A stretch of DNA of 64,000 nt from Actinoalloteichus_B caeruleus (GTDB lineage: Bacteria; Actinomycetota; Actinomycetes; Mycobacteriales; Pseudonocardiaceae): NCBI RefSeq assembly GCF_000718005.1, contig NZ_JODV01000003.1; one strand, 5' to 3'. This document shows, piece by piece, positions 9,021 through 18,555 of the stretch. The position numbers were made by a program, and so were the translations under genes. Numbering within the stretch: position 1 is the first letter of the stretch; each line of letters starts with the position of its first letter. The notes below the pieces were generated by a model. That model was not told where the DNA came from, did not search any database, and worked only from the letters and a program-made list of their open reading frames with translations.

Positions 9021-10876
9021 ATGGCAGTCACGCGTCCCCGCCGCCGAGCCGCGACGATCAGCGCGCTGGTACTGACCGCCAGCGCCACCCTGGTGACCAA
9101 CCCGCCCCACGGCGGTGACGACCCACCGGGCGAGCCGGCGATCTCGACGCCGCGCGTGATGGAGCGCCTCGACCGCGGTGTCGTGGCGGTGCGTTCCAGC
9201 GGCTCCGACGTCCTCGTCACCTGGCGGCTCCTCGGACTCGACCCGGACGACATCGGCTTCCACGTGTACCGCTCCGCCTCCGGCGGGCCGTACGAGCGGC
9301 TGAACTCCGAGGTCCTCACGGGCGGGACCAACTTCGTCGACTCGACCGCCGACCTCGACCAGCCCAACAGCTACCGGGTGCGTCCGGTGCTCGACGACAC
9401 CGAACAGGATCCGAGCGGCTCCTTCACCCTGCCCGCGGACAACCCCGTCGAACCCGTCGTCCGCGTCCCGTTGCGACCCGGAGGCCCGTCAAGTTCGTCT
9501 GGGTCGGTGACCTCGACGGTGACGGCGAGTACGACTACGTGCTCGACCGGCAGACCGCACCCCAGAAGCTCGAGGCCTACCGCAACGACGGGGAGTTCCT
9601 CTGGGAGGTCGACATGGGGCCGAACAGCATGGACCAGAACAACATCGAAGGAGGCTCGTCCACCCTCAACGTGGGCCACTGGGACGGGGTCACCGTCCAG
9701 GACCTCGACGGCGACGGGCACGCGGAGGTCGCCGTGCGCATCGCCAACGGGGTCACCTTCGGAGACGGGGAGACCTTCACCCACGACCACGACGACCACC
9801 AGTTCATCGCCATCCTCGACGGTATGACCGGCGCGTCCCGGGCCACCGCCGCCGTCCCCACGGACTACCTGTCCGACGGGCCGATGTACGCGCGCCTCGG
9901 CGTCGGCCACCTCGACGGCGTCACGCCGAGCGTCGTCTCCTACATGAAGAACCGCGTCGGCGACGGCGGCTTCAACCTGATGATGGCCGCCTGGAACTTC
10001 GACGGCCGCGACCTGACGCGGCAGTGGACGTGGCTGCGCGGCGACCAGAACGCCCCCGACGGCCACAACACCCGCATCGTCGACGTCGACGGCGACGGCA
10101 GGGACGAGATCGCCGAGATCGGCTTCGTGCTCAACGGGGACGGAACCCTCCGCTACAGCCTGGGGGAGCAGGGCATCGTCCACGGCGACCGCTTCCACAT
10201 CGCCAAGATGGACCCGACCCGCCCGGGCCTCCAGGGGTACGGGGTGCAGCAGGACCACCCCGGTGGCCTGCGCGAGTACTACTACGACGCCAGCGACGGC
10301 ACCATGCTGTGGCAGCACGTCGAGGAGGGCGTCAGCGACGTCGGCCGCGGCATGGCGGGCGACATCGACCCCAACCACCCCGGCATGGAGGTTTGGTCGT
10401 TCTCCGGCCTGTACAACGCGCCCACCAACACCCTCACCGAACCAGACACCTCGCTGGCGCCGTGGCCGCACCTCGGCCTGTGGTGGGACGGCGATCTGAC
10501 GATGGAGCTGCTCAACGACGGCAAGATCGAGAAGTGGGAGCCCAACGACCCGAGACCGAGCAACAGCCTTCGAAGGCTGGTCACCACCTGGCGGCACGGC
10601 GCGGTCAACGCCAGCGGACCGAACCCGGCCTTCGTGGGCGACATCCTGGGCGACTGGCGTGAGGAGGTCGTTCACACCAACGCCGAGTACGACGAACTCA
10701 TCATCTTCACCACGGACCAGCCGACGGACACCAGGATCTACACGCTCGCCCACAACCCCGCCTACCGAAACGGGATGACGCTCAAGGGCTACCCGCAGTC
10801 CCACCACCTCGACTACTTCCTCGGCGCGGACATGGCGCCGCCGCCCCGGCCGAACATCAGGTACGCGGGGGACTGA
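9021..10876 (+). pseudogene. secreted rhamnogalacturonan lyase (PL11-like), one-base frameshift
   Basis: Two overlapping frames together make one polysaccharide lyase family 11 type enzyme that cleaves the rhamnose-galacturonate backbone of pectin. The first 155 codons encode a signal peptide (basic MAVTRPRRR, then a hydrophobic stretch ending near VTN) and a fibronectin-like N-terminal domain (FHVYRSASGGPYERLN). From about 9488 the reading passes to another frame, beginning PVKFVWVGDLDGDGEYDYV and continuing with repeated DGDG calcium-binding turns of the eight-bladed propeller. The whole span is one base short of 619 codons, so a single base loss near 9477-9488 explains it. I see no slippery heptamer. 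It could be a real pseudogene or a sequencing error. Confidence 0.85.
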
Positions 10877-11093
10877 CCGAGGACGGCACCGCCGTCGTCG
10901 CCACCACCGTCCGTTCGACGTCCGGGGCGCCTCGACGCTGGTCCGGGCGCCAACCACGCGGAAGGACGGTGGAGGGCGGCGGATGAGGGGGCCGGCTCCG
11001 GCCCGGCAGCGTCGCGGCACGACCGCTCACGAGGGGTGGCGACGGGCACACGAGCCCGGTCTGGCGCGACCAGGGGGCACCTGGGAAAACGAC

Positions 11094-11128
11094 AACGGCC
11101 CTACCCGAACCTATCGGGTAGGGCCGTT
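11094..11128 (-). terminator. intrinsic terminator after tRNA-Val(CAC)
   Basis: A perfect 15-base-pair stem (AACGGCCCTACCCGA and its complement) with a five-base loop is followed on the minus strand by GTCGTTTTCC. It lies nine bases beyond the tRNA 3' end and so terminates that transcript. Confidence 0.85.
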
Positions 11129-11136
11129 GCGTTGGG

Positions 11137-11208
11137 TGGGCGATACTGGGATCGAACCAGTGACCTCTTCGGTGTGAACGAAGCGCTCTCCCCCTGAGCT
11201 AATCGCCC
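11137..11208 (-). tRNA. tRNA-Val (anticodon CAC)
   Basis: This 72-base cloverleaf on the minus strand has acceptor GGGCGAT/ATCGCCC with discriminator A. Its anticodon stem CTTCG/CGAAG encloses TTCACAC, so the anticodon is CAC and reads GUG. The TpsiC arm holds GGTTCGATCC. Its body closely matches the Val(GAC) gene at 12595. No encoded CCA. A -10-like TAGTGT lies upstream on the minus strand at 11290-11295. Confidence 0.95.
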
Positions 11209-11835
11209 GTGGTTCCTGGTCGAGGGCGGAATCACTTCCGCTTGCTCGGCCGGCTCCGGTGCCTCCGGGGCTCCCCGGCGACGAGAAGAACACTACACCA
11301 CCTGTTCGGCGGTCTTCGCCCGGGGGGTCGCGGCCGGATCATGGAACGGGAACGCCTGGTGGGCGGCCACCCGCCTCCTGGCACCCGCGTCTCCCGTGCC
11401 GAGGTGGGTCGCCTCCCGCGTCGCCCCTCCGGGCGGGTGGTCGGGGGCGCGCGAGAGCTCCCGGCGACGGCTCACCCTGTGCTTTTTCCCGCAATGTGAT
11501 GATGGCCGGCGCGGCTGCGCTCTGGTTTGCTCAGGACGGACGATGGCGGCATGTGACAAGAGTGGAAGTGGCTCGCCGTGGCACTCACCGTGCGTCCAGG
11601 GCCAGTTGCGTCACGCAGCGAGATGACTGCCCGCTCCTCCCGGGCGGAGGTGGACGGCCAGGAGAGACTCCTCGGATTCTGGGCACGGAGCGCAGCTGGT
11701 CGGTCGCCCAACGAATTAGTTCTGACCCGTACGGGTGATGTCTCGGCCCAATGCGAGCATTTTCGGGTCTCTACGCGTCACAACTGTTGTGGTCGGTCGT
11801 TTCAGACCAGTAGTGAACAGGAGAGGGTAACAACA
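11209..11835. other. region between tRNA-Val and ssgB, no gene seen
   Basis: About 630 bases without a supported gene. A plus-strand frame runs into ssgB from 11578, but its upstream codons lack family resemblance. The last 120 bases are less GC-rich (ACGAATTAGTTCTGACC, TCACAACTGTTGTGG) and probably contain the ssgB promoter. Confidence 0.4.
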
Positions 11836-12261
11836 ATGCGCAACGATCACGTGACGCTCTGCTCGAAGGCGGTTTTCGATCTGCTGGCCCCCCGAACGCC
11901 GGCCGTGCCGGTGCACGTGGAGCTCCGGTACGACACCCGCGACCCCTACGCCATCGTCGCCGCGTTCCAGACGGGGCGGGGCGGCAGTGTCGAGTGGGTC
12001 TTCGCCCGCGACCTGCTCGCCGACGGACTCATCGCCGAGGTCGGTGACGGCGACGTCCGGCTGCGGCCCGCGATGGACAACCCCGAGGTCGTCGTCATCG
12101 AGCTGAGCTCCCCCTCGGGGCATGCCATGTTCGAGGCTTCGGCGCAGGAGCTCGCCGACTTCCTGGACCAGACCTACGACGTCGTGATGCCCGGCAACGA
12201 GAACCTCTGGGTCAACGTCGACGACGCGCTGGCGCGACTGCTCCCTCACGACCGGTCCTGA
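11836..12261 (+). CDS. ssgB: SsgA/SsgB-like sporulation and division regulator
   Basis: This 141-residue protein belongs to the actinomycete SsgA-like (SALP) family. SsgB-type members recruit FtsZ to septum sites during sporulation-specific division. Recognisable stretches are VPVHVELRYDTRDPYAI, WVFARDLLADGL and LDQTYDVVMPGNE, and the length fits the family. AGGAGAGGGTAACAACA before the ATG at 11836 gives a clear ribosome binding site and rejects the longer upstream frame. The near-canonical sequence favours SsgB over the more variable paralogues. Confidence 0.9.
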   Translation: MRNDHVTLCSKAVFDLLAPRTPAVPVHVELRYDTRDPYAIVAAFQTGRGGSVEWVFARDLLADGLIAEVGDGDVRLRPAMDNPEVVVIELSSPSGHAMFEASAQELADFLDQTYDVVMPGNENLWVNVDDALARLLPHDRS

Positions 12262-12303
12262 CCAGCGGAAACGGCCGACCATGCGTGTTTGGGGACCCCC
12301 CGT

Positions 12304-12333
12304 TTGATCCACCAGGACGGGGTCCGCTAGAGT
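12304..12333 (+). promoter_or_regulatory. promoter of the tRNA Gly-Cys-Val cluster
   Basis: TTGATC, an 18-base spacer, then TAGAGT match a sigma-70-type promoter, 70 bases before the first tRNA. Confidence 0.6.
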
Positions 12334-12402
12334 TCTCATCACGAGAGCGAGGCAGGGACTCCCCGGGAGGATCCAAGCCCAGGGGTTCACCGCCTTGCTT
12401 CT

Positions 12403-12475
12403 GCGGACGTAGCGCAGTTGGTAGCGCATCACCTTGCCAAGGTGAGGGTCGCGGGTTCGAGTCCCGTCGTCCGCT
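12403..12475 (+). tRNA. tRNA-Gly (anticodon GCC)
   Basis: A 73-base cloverleaf: acceptor GCGGACG/CGTCCGC with discriminator T, anticodon stem CACCT/AGGTG around TGCCA giving GCC, and a GGTTCGAGTCC T-arm. First of three tRNA genes in one transcript. Confidence 0.96.
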
Positions 12476-12521
12476 CTGAGCGGCCGTAACGAGGCCGACG
12501 TCTCGGTGCGAGCCGGGATTC

Positions 12522-12593
12522 GGCGGAGTGGCCGAGTGGTTTAGGCAAGGGCCTGCAAAGCCCTGTACGCGGGTTCGATTCCCGCCTCCGCCT
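12522..12593 (+). tRNA. tRNA-Cys (anticodon GCA)
   Basis: Acceptor GGCGGAG/CTCCGCC with discriminator T. The anticodon stem AGGGC/GCCCT encloses CTGCAAA, giving GCA. T-arm GGGTTCGATTCCC. Second gene of the tRNA cluster. Confidence 0.95.
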
Positions 12594-12594
12594 C

Positions 12595-12666
12595 GGGCGA
12601 TTAGCTCAGTGGGAGAGCGCTACCTTGACACGGTAGAGGTCACTGGTTCAATCCCAGTATCGCCCA
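12595..12666 (+). tRNA. tRNA-Val (anticodon GAC)
   Basis: Acceptor GGGCGAT/ATCGCCC with discriminator A. Anticodon stem CTACC/GGTAG encloses TTGACAC, giving GAC. Unlike its neighbours, the CCA end is present in the DNA at 12667-12669. The gene begins one base after tRNA-Cys. Confidence 0.95.
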
Positions 12667-12688
12667 CCAGTTATACATGGTGGTCAGA

Positions 12689-12722
12689 AGCCCCGTCGAC
12701 GATCTTCGTCGGCGGGGTTTTC
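12689..12722 (+). terminator. intrinsic terminator of the tRNA cluster
   Basis: CCCCGTCGACGA and TCGTCGGCGGGG pair with one G-T wobble around a three-base loop and are followed by TTTTCT. It lies about 20 bases after tRNA-Val. Confidence 0.8.
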
Positions 12723-13309
12723 TGCGTCGTGGGAGGATTTTGGGAGGATCGGTTCTGAGCACTACCGGAACTGAGCTCTACTGGGTGATCTCCCACCGCC
12801 GGCTGAGCCTGGCCAAGATGTCGTCGATCATGACCCTCGTCACTCGCGCGTGCGATCGGTGGGCCCAGCCACGCGGCTGTCCGCCGTACCTGGCCGCACC
12901 ACACCCCTTCCGCCGCCGGCCCGAGCACTGTTCCGTTCCCCTCGATCACCTTGTGGCGTGACTGCCTTCTCCCGCCCGACCTGACCGCCTCCATGCGCCC
13001 GACCTCGGTCCAGAGGGCGGCGGTTGACGTGCACCGTCAACTGATGGAGCCCGACGGCGCCTTGCCCACGCCGCGACCGACGTTGAGTTCATCGGAGAAG
13101 TGAGTCCGGCGTAGGAGGTCGACCATTCGGTTCCACCTCCGTTCTCCAGGCCGGCAGCGGGTCGCGGTGCCAGGTCACGCGACGACCACCAGGGCTTCGG
13201 GCCCTCCGCGGGTCGCCGTGCCTCCACCGAACGGTGGAGGCACGAATCAACCCGAGCGCGGACGCCACGGTCGATGTGGCGAGGCGAGGCGCGCCCGAGA
13301 CTTCGCGGT
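12723..13309. other. gene-free region downstream of the tRNA cluster
   Basis: About 590 bases with no supported gene. It begins with a short direct repeat (GGGAGGATTTT then GGGAGGATC, 12731-12750). Frames on both strands are short and unconvincing. The position beside a tRNA 3' end makes it a possible integration scar, but no integrase or duplicated tRNA end is seen. Confidence 0.4.
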
Positions 13310-14245
13310 GTGACCGCACTGGAAGTACGGAACCTGCACAAGCGCTACGGGCAGCACGTCGCCGTCGACGACGTCTCCTTCACTGTCGAGAAGGGGGAGA
13401 TCTTCGGCATCATCGGGCCCAACGGCGCCGGCAAGACGACGACCGTCGAGAGCATCGCCGGCCTGCGAACGCCCGACTCCGGCTCGCTCTCCGTGCTGGG
13501 GCTCGATCCGACCAAGGACCGGGCGGAGGTGCGTGAGCGACTCGGCGTGCAACTCCAGGAGAGCAGCTTCCCGGACGCGATCAAGGTCGCCGAAGCCCTC
13601 GAGCTCCACAGCTCCTTCTACCGGAACCCCGCCGACTGGCGCGAGCTCATGGAGCTCCTCGGGCTCACCGAGAAGCGCGACACCCAGTACAAAGCCCTCT
13701 CCGGCGGGCAGAAGCAGCGGCTTTCGATCGCGCTCGCCCTGGTCGGCAACCCGGAAGTCGCGATTCTGGACGAGCTCACGACGGGACTGGACCCGCAGGC
13801 GAGACGCGACACCTGGAGCCTCATCGAGCGGGTTCGCGACACGGGCGTCACGATCCTCCTCGTCACGCACTTCATGGATGAGGCGGAACGCCTCAGCGAC
13901 CGGATCGCCGTCATCAACGGTGGCCGGGTCGCCGCGGTGGACACACCGGCTGGGCTGATCGCGCGGTCGAGCGGGGCGCGGCAGGTCCGGTTCCGCGTGT
14001 CCCAACCGCTGGACAGGAGTGTTCTGACCGATCTTCCCGACGTGACCGATGTCGAGATCACCGAGGGCCGCTGGCTGGTCACCGGCAGGGGGCAGCTCCT
14101 GAGCAGCGTCGCAGGGGCCCTCGCCAGGGCGCGGGTCGTGGCCGAGGATCTCCGCGTCGACCAGCGCAACCTCGACGACGCGTTCGTGGCCTTCACCGGA
14201 CGCGCTCCCGAGTCCCCGGGGAACTCCACGAGGAGGGTCGGCTGA
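13310..14245 (+). CDS. ABC-2 exporter ATP-binding protein
   Basis: This ATPase subunit of 311 residues drives an ABC-2 type exporter. Walker A is GPNGAGKT at 36-43, the signature is LSGGQKQR near 135, Walker B is AILDE followed by LTTGLD (Leu replaces the usual Pro), and the switch histidine is in LVTHFMDEAERLSDR. The C-terminal 80 residues are the usual accessory domain of drug-resistance ATPases. I chose the GTG at 13310, where the fold begins; an in-frame ATG at 13274 is possible. The permease, kinase and regulator genes follow with overlaps, so this is a four-gene operon. Confidence 0.9.
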   Translation: MTALEVRNLHKRYGQHVAVDDVSFTVEKGEIFGIIGPNGAGKTTTVESIAGLRTPDSGSLSVLGLDPTKDRAEVRERLGVQLQESSFPDAIKVAEALELHSSFYRNPADWRELMELLGLTEKRDTQYKALSGGQKQRLSIALALVGNPEVAILDELTTGLDPQARRDTWSLIERVRDTGVTILLVTHFMDEAERLSDRIAVINGGRVAAVDTPAGLIARSSGARQVRFRVSQPLDRSVLTDLPDVTDVEITEGRWLVTGRGQLLSSVAGALARARVVAEDLRVDQRNLDDAFVAFTGRAPESPGNSTRRVG

Positions 14246-15009
14246 TGCGTGCCCTCCTGAAGATGGTCAAGGTCGAGGGGAAGCTCTTCCTCCGAGACTC
14301 CGCCACCGTCATCTTCGGTGTGCTGTTCCCGACGGGACTGCTGCTCGGCCTGGGTGCCATCCCGGCGCTCAGGGAGCCGTCGCCGGAAACCGGCGGGCTC
14401 CGGGACATCGACATCTGGGCGCCGACCGCACTGGTGTTCGGGATGGTGATGATCGCCGTGCAGCACGTCCCAGCGGTGATAGCGACGTACCGGGAGCGCG
14501 GCATCCTCCGCAGGCTGTCGACCACTCCCGCGCATCCGAGGGGAGTCCTGCTCGCGCAGATGATCGTCGCGCTCGCCTCCGTGGTCGTTTCCGCGGCGCT
14601 CATGACCTTCCTCGCGTGGGCGGTACTGGACATCGCACCGCCCGAACGACCCCTGGAGTTCGTCGTCGCCTTCGTCGTCGGCTACGCGGCGCTGCTCGGG
14701 CTCGGCATGGTGTCCGCCGCGGTGGTCCGAACGAGCAGTGCCGCGAACCAGCTCGGTACCCTCCTGTTCGTCGCGCTGATGTTCTTCGGGGGAGCCTTCC
14801 TGCCCCGTGTCGTCATGCCCGACGTGCTGCGCGAGGTCGGAGAGTTCATACCGCCGGGGCTGCAGGCCCTCACCGCGGCGTGGTCCGTCGAAGCGGGCCA
14901 GATCACCGCCACAGCTGGTGGGCAGCCCTTCTGGCCGCAGATCGCCGTGATGGCGGGTATCGCGGTGACCGCGAGCGCGGTCGCCGCCAAGCTCTTCCGC
15001 TGGGAGTAG
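14245..15009 (+). CDS. ABC-2 type permease
   Basis: This 254-residue membrane protein has six predicted helices and the ABC-2 family layout. It has a cytoplasmic N-terminus, a long extracellular loop after helix 1 and the conserved YRERGILRRLSTTP coupling segment after helix 2. The ATG overlaps the stop of the ATPase gene by one base. With that ATPase it probably exports a lipid, peptide or drug; the substrate is not evident. Confidence 0.88.
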   Translation: MRALLKMVKVEGKLFLRDSATVIFGVLFPTGLLLGLGAIPALREPSPETGGLRDIDIWAPTALVFGMVMIAVQHVPAVIATYRERGILRRLSTTPAHPRGVLLAQMIVALASVVVSAALMTFLAWAVLDIAPPERPLEFVVAFVVGYAALLGLGMVSAAVVRTSSAANQLGTLLFVALMFFGGAFLPRVVMPDVLREVGEFIPPGLQALTAAWSVEAGQITATAGGQPFWPQIAVMAGIAVTASAVAAKLFRWE

Positions 15010-16362
15010 ATGTCGATGACGAGGGACGCCGGCACGGGTGAGCGGCTGAACTTCGCGGCGCACGAGTCCGCCATCAGCCAAGAGGCGGCGATCGCGAACC
15101 GCTCCCGGTTGGCCTGGAAAGCGGAGCAGCTCCGGGTCTGGGACCTCCTGCAGTTGGTCAGCCCGTGGCTGCTGCTGGCGATCTCGACCGCGATCCACTT
15201 CTCGTGGGTGCTCCCCACCTCCGGTGAACCCTTCTGGCCCGACGGTCCGGCCGTCCTCGGGCTGGTCGCGATCTCGGTGCTGTGGGTGCTGTTCGGTCAC
15301 ACCCTGCCCATCAGGAGGAGGACGCTGCGGCCCACGTCGGCGGGCATCTACCTCGTCGGGCTGCTGGCGTCGTGCGTCACCCTCATGACGTACTCCGACA
15401 TCTTCCTCGTCTTCACCATCGCGGGCTTCTTCCACGCCTACCTGCTCAGGCCGTGGCCGTTGGGGGTGCTCGGAGTCCTGGCCACCTCCGTTGCCCTCAA
15501 CGGCTCGGTCATGCGCGTATGGGCTCACCCGGCCCCCGACGTGCTCGCGGAGTTCATCCTGATCGTCGCCGTGCAGACGGCGGCGATCGGGGTGGGCATC
15601 CTGCTGACAGCGCACACCGAACCCGAGGAACGCAGGCGGGAGGAACTCGTCGAGCGCCTCGAAGCGGCACTGCACGAGAACGCCGGGCTCCACGCGCAAC
15701 TCGTCGCCCAGGCCCGTGAATCCGGGGCGCAGGACGAGCGGCAGCGACTGGCCGGCGAGATCCACGACACGCTGGCCCAGGGGCTCGCCGGCATCATCAC
15801 GCAGCTCCAGGCGGCGGAGCGTTCCGCGCGTGCGCCGGGCGAGGCGGAGGAGCACGTCGCGCGCGCACTGCGGCTCGCGCGCGACAGCCTGACCGAGGCC
15901 AGACGGTCCGTGCGGGCACTCGCCCCCCAGGAACTCGGGCGAGCGCACCTCCCCGACGCGCTCCGCACCCTGACCGAGCGATGGTCGGAGGACCAGGGGA
16001 TCAGGACACAGGTGGAGGTCACCGGCACCCGAGAGCCACTGAGCCCGGCGATCGAGGTGTCGCTCTTCCGGGTCGCGCAGGAGTCACTGACCAACGTGGC
16101 CAAGCACGCGGAGGCCTCGCGTGTCGGTGTCACCCTGTCGTACACGGGCACCGAGGTGCTGCTGGACGTCCGGGATGATGGACGAGGCTTCACGAACGGG
16201 GTCGGCACCGGCTTCGGACTGACGAGCATGCGCCAGCGCATCAGAGGGGTCGGCGGTCACGTGGAGGTGCAGAGCGCACCGGGTGAAGGGACATCCGTCA
16301 GTGCGCGCGTGCCGGCGATCGCCCCTGGGGGCACGGGAGCGAAGGGGGAGACCGACGGATGA
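15010..16362 (+). CDS. NarL-type sensor histidine kinase
   Basis: This 450-residue kinase has about five membrane helices in its first 200 residues and almost no extracytoplasmic domain, as in kinases that sense membrane stress or their own transporter. The HisKA_3 dimerisation domain carries His252 in RLAGEIHDTLAQGL; the HATPase domain has an N box (ESLTNVAKHAEA), a G1 box (VRDDGRGF) and a G2 box (GFGLTSMRQR). It begins directly after the permease stop and overlaps the response regulator by four bases, so it is the partner of both. Confidence 0.92.
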   Translation: MSMTRDAGTGERLNFAAHESAISQEAAIANRSRLAWKAEQLRVWDLLQLVSPWLLLAISTAIHFSWVLPTSGEPFWPDGPAVLGLVAISVLWVLFGHTLPIRRRTLRPTSAGIYLVGLLASCVTLMTYSDIFLVFTIAGFFHAYLLRPWPLGVLGVLATSVALNGSVMRVWAHPAPDVLAEFILIVAVQTAAIGVGILLTAHTEPEERRREELVERLEAALHENAGLHAQLVAQARESGAQDERQRLAGEIHDTLAQGLAGIITQLQAAERSARAPGEAEEHVARALRLARDSLTEARRSVRALAPQELGRAHLPDALRTLTERWSEDQGIRTQVEVTGTREPLSPAIEVSLFRVAQESLTNVAKHAEASRVGVTLSYTGTEVLLDVRDDGRGFTNGVGTGFGLTSMRQRIRGVGGHVEVQSAPGEGTSVSARVPAIAPGGTGAKGETDG

Positions 16363-16979
16363 TTCGTCTGGTAGTCGTCGACGACCACCCGATCGTGAGG
16401 GGCGGTCTTCGCGACACCTTCGCGGACGCCGAGGACATCCTCGTGGTCGGTGAGGCCGGGGACGGCGCCGAGGGCATCGAACGTGCGGAGCGGATGGCAG
16501 CGGACGTGGTGCTCATGGACCTCCGAATGCCGGGCATGGACGGCGTCGCCGCGACCGCCGCCCTGCGGGAGCGGTCCCCGAACACCCGCGTGCTGATCCT
16601 GACCACCTTCGACAGCGAGAGCGACGTGCTGCCGGCGATCGAGGCGGGCGCCACCGGATACCTCCTGAAGGACGCGCTGCCCGACGAACTGACGCGCGCC
16701 GTCCGTGCGGCAGCGCGCGGCGAGCCGGTGCTCGCGCCGTCGGTGACCCACCACCTCATGGGTCAGGTTCGGAGGCCCGGCCGCGGCACCCTGACCGACC
16801 GGGAGAGGGAGGTACTCCAGTTGGTCGCGAACGGCAGTTCGAATCGGGAGGCCGCCACGGCCCTGTTCATCGGCGAAGCGAGCATCAAGACCCACCTGCA
16901 ACACATCTACGACAAACTCGGCGTTCGTGATCGCGCCTCGGCGGTCGCCGAGGGCTACCGCCGTCGCCTGCTCACCTGA
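16359..16979 (+). CDS. NarL/LuxR-family response regulator
   Basis: This 206-residue regulator has a receiver domain with phospho-acceptor Asp54 (VVLMDLRMPG), acidic pocket at VVVDDHP and a conserved Lys in YLLKDALP. A GerE/LuxR helix-turn-helix follows (LTDREREVLQLVANG and ASIKTHLQHIYDKLGV). It overlaps the kinase gene by four bases. The most likely target is the ABC exporter operon it belongs to. Confidence 0.93.
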   Translation: MIRLVVVDDHPIVRGGLRDTFADAEDILVVGEAGDGAEGIERAERMAADVVLMDLRMPGMDGVAATAALRERSPNTRVLILTTFDSESDVLPAIEAGATGYLLKDALPDELTRAVRAAARGEPVLAPSVTHHLMGQVRRPGRGTLTDREREVLQLVANGSSNREAATALFIGEASIKTHLQHIYDKLGVRDRASAVAEGYRRRLLT

Positions 16980-17697
16980 CGCCCCCGCTGCCGAACATCG
17001 CTCGGTAGGACCGTCGCATGCGGCATCGAGGTCGGGATGAACGTCGACGTTCGCCAGGTGGCGGTGATGCGGCCCTTCGGTGCCCCGCGAGACACCGTCA
17101 CACGCGGCACGCGCACCCGTCCTTCGGGGGCGCCCCACCACCCGTGACCACGGTCCGCCGGTCCCAGTGGGCGAAGCGCGCTCCTCGGAGGCCTGGTCTG
17201 GGCACTGGTCCGGGTCGCCCGTCAGCACCCGCCCCTGACCGCGTCGTCGGGAGTTGGGGGTTCTGGCACACCGCCGCCGACACCATGCCACCGCAGGAGG
17301 GCAGGCTAATCCTGATCGAGGCCTCGGCTCGCCGCGACGGGTGGCCGTTCTCAGGGGTCGACGAACACCGCCGTCGGCACACGCGAAGCGGCGACACGGG
17401 CGTCACCATCATCATCGACCGCACCCGGTCACCGGTCCGGTGCCCGCTCGCCATCGTCGAAGGACGGTCGGCGATGGCGTTCGGGACCTGGCTGGAACGA
17501 GCGGGACCAGGCCTGGCGCGACAGCGGATGGCTCCCTCGAAGGAGGCCGTCCCCTTCCGGCTTCGACGTCCTGGCGCGTAGGCGACCCAGGCGTGGCCCA
17601 CGGGGAGGGGGAAGGTCATCGCGCGCATCCGGTGCCGGTCAGCAGCAGGCCGGTCTTCGCGTGCGTCCTTCGGCGTGTCCCTGGCAGGCTCTGCTCC
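16980..17697. other. gene-free region
   Basis: About 720 bases between the response regulator and an unrecognised gene. Open frames here overlap on several strands and have no recognisable motif. I see no RNA gene or strong repeat. Confidence 0.4.
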
Positions 17698-18240
17698 GTG
17701 CTCAACATCCGGATGAACGAGGTGGCGGTCCGCGCCCTGGAGCCGGGAGGCCTGGCGGGCGCGACCCCAGTGGCGGAGTTGGCTCCCGAGCTGCGCGAGG
17801 TGCTGGACGAGGGCATCGTGCGGGCCGGCCCGGCCCTGGTCTTCGCCCGACGCGCGACCCGTGCTCACGCACCCCACGCCGCTACCGAGGATCTGACCGC
17901 ATGGGAGTGCGCGACGAACGAGATCCACCTGGATGACGTGGTTCCCGTCGATGTCGGATGCCTGGAGGACGGCGAGCCGGTGATCAGCGAGGCGGACCAG
18001 GTGCGGATGTCGCGGCACGGGTTGGGCTTCGCCCTGGAGGTCGTGCGGCTTGTCCGTGCGCTGCCCGAGCCCGTCGCGGTGCGCTGCATCGTGGGAGCGA
18101 ACAGCACGAACGGAACCTTCAGGTTCCACCGTGCTCGACCAGGCGAGTCGTGGCTGGGCCCAGACGTGGACGGCTTCCTGGGTGACAAGCTGATCGTCGT
18201 CGACAGCGGGCCAGCGAGCCTGGGCGGTACCCCGTGGTGA
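17698..18240 (+). CDS. hypothetical protein
   Basis: This 180-residue protein is read from a GTG at 17698. It is soluble, with no signal peptide or cysteine-rich motif; a central WECATNEIHLDDVVPVD segment and an alternating hydrophobic C-terminal half suggest a compact alpha/beta fold. The open frame extends upstream but the composition there is not protein-like. It stops 20 bases before the leader-distal end of CRISPR array 1, so the array's transcripts run towards it. I do not recognise the family. Confidence 0.55.
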   Translation: MLNIRMNEVAVRALEPGGLAGATPVAELAPELREVLDEGIVRAGPALVFARRATRAHAPHAATEDLTAWECATNEIHLDDVVPVDVGCLEDGEPVISEADQVRMSRHGLGFALEVVRLVRALPEPVAVRCIVGANSTNGTFRFHRARPGESWLGPDVDGFLGDKLIVVDSGPASLGGTPW

Positions 18241-18259
18241 CGCCTCCACGCCGAGGCAC

Positions 18260-18555
18260 GTCGTGACCCCTCTTAGGGGCGATGAGGACCCGGCGGGGAT
18301 GCCGTCGTGCGTGCAGGCGTCCAGCGGTTGTGACCCCTCTTAGGGGCGATGAGGACCAATCCTCGCCAGCAGCCTCGTTGGAGTACCAGGGTTGTGACCC
18401 CTCTTAGGGGCGATGAGGACCCGTGGGCGGCGCCCCGCCTGCTCGACGTGGACGGGGGTTGTGACCCCTCTTAGGGGCGATGAGGACCGGCGTGCCGAGT
18501 GGGCCCGGCAGGAGGAGGCCCGCGCGTTGTGACCCCTCTTAGGGGCGATGAGGAC
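18260..18555 (-). CRISPR. CRISPR array 1 (5 repeats, 4 spacers)
   Basis: Five 30-base repeats (plus strand GTTGTGACCC, CTCTTAGGGG, CGATGAGGAC) start at 18260, 18327, 18391, 18458 and 18526, separated by spacers of 37, 34, 37 and 38 bases. The first repeat carries a T-to-C change at its third base, which marks it as the leader-distal end. The leader is on the right, so the array is read on the minus strand. In that sense the repeat forms a CCCCT/AGGGG hairpin and ends with GTCACAAC, a fitting eight-base 5' handle after Cas6 cleavage. Confidence 0.97.

Noticed and set aside
9470..9545. Programmed -1 frameshift in the rhamnogalacturonan lyase
   Set aside because: The direction fits, but there is no slippery heptamer or clear downstream structure, and this family is not known to use frameshifting. 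A base loss or sequencing error is simpler.
12677..12961. Frame after the tRNA cluster as an integrase remnant
   Set aside because: None of the tyrosine or serine recombinase motifs is present on either strand.
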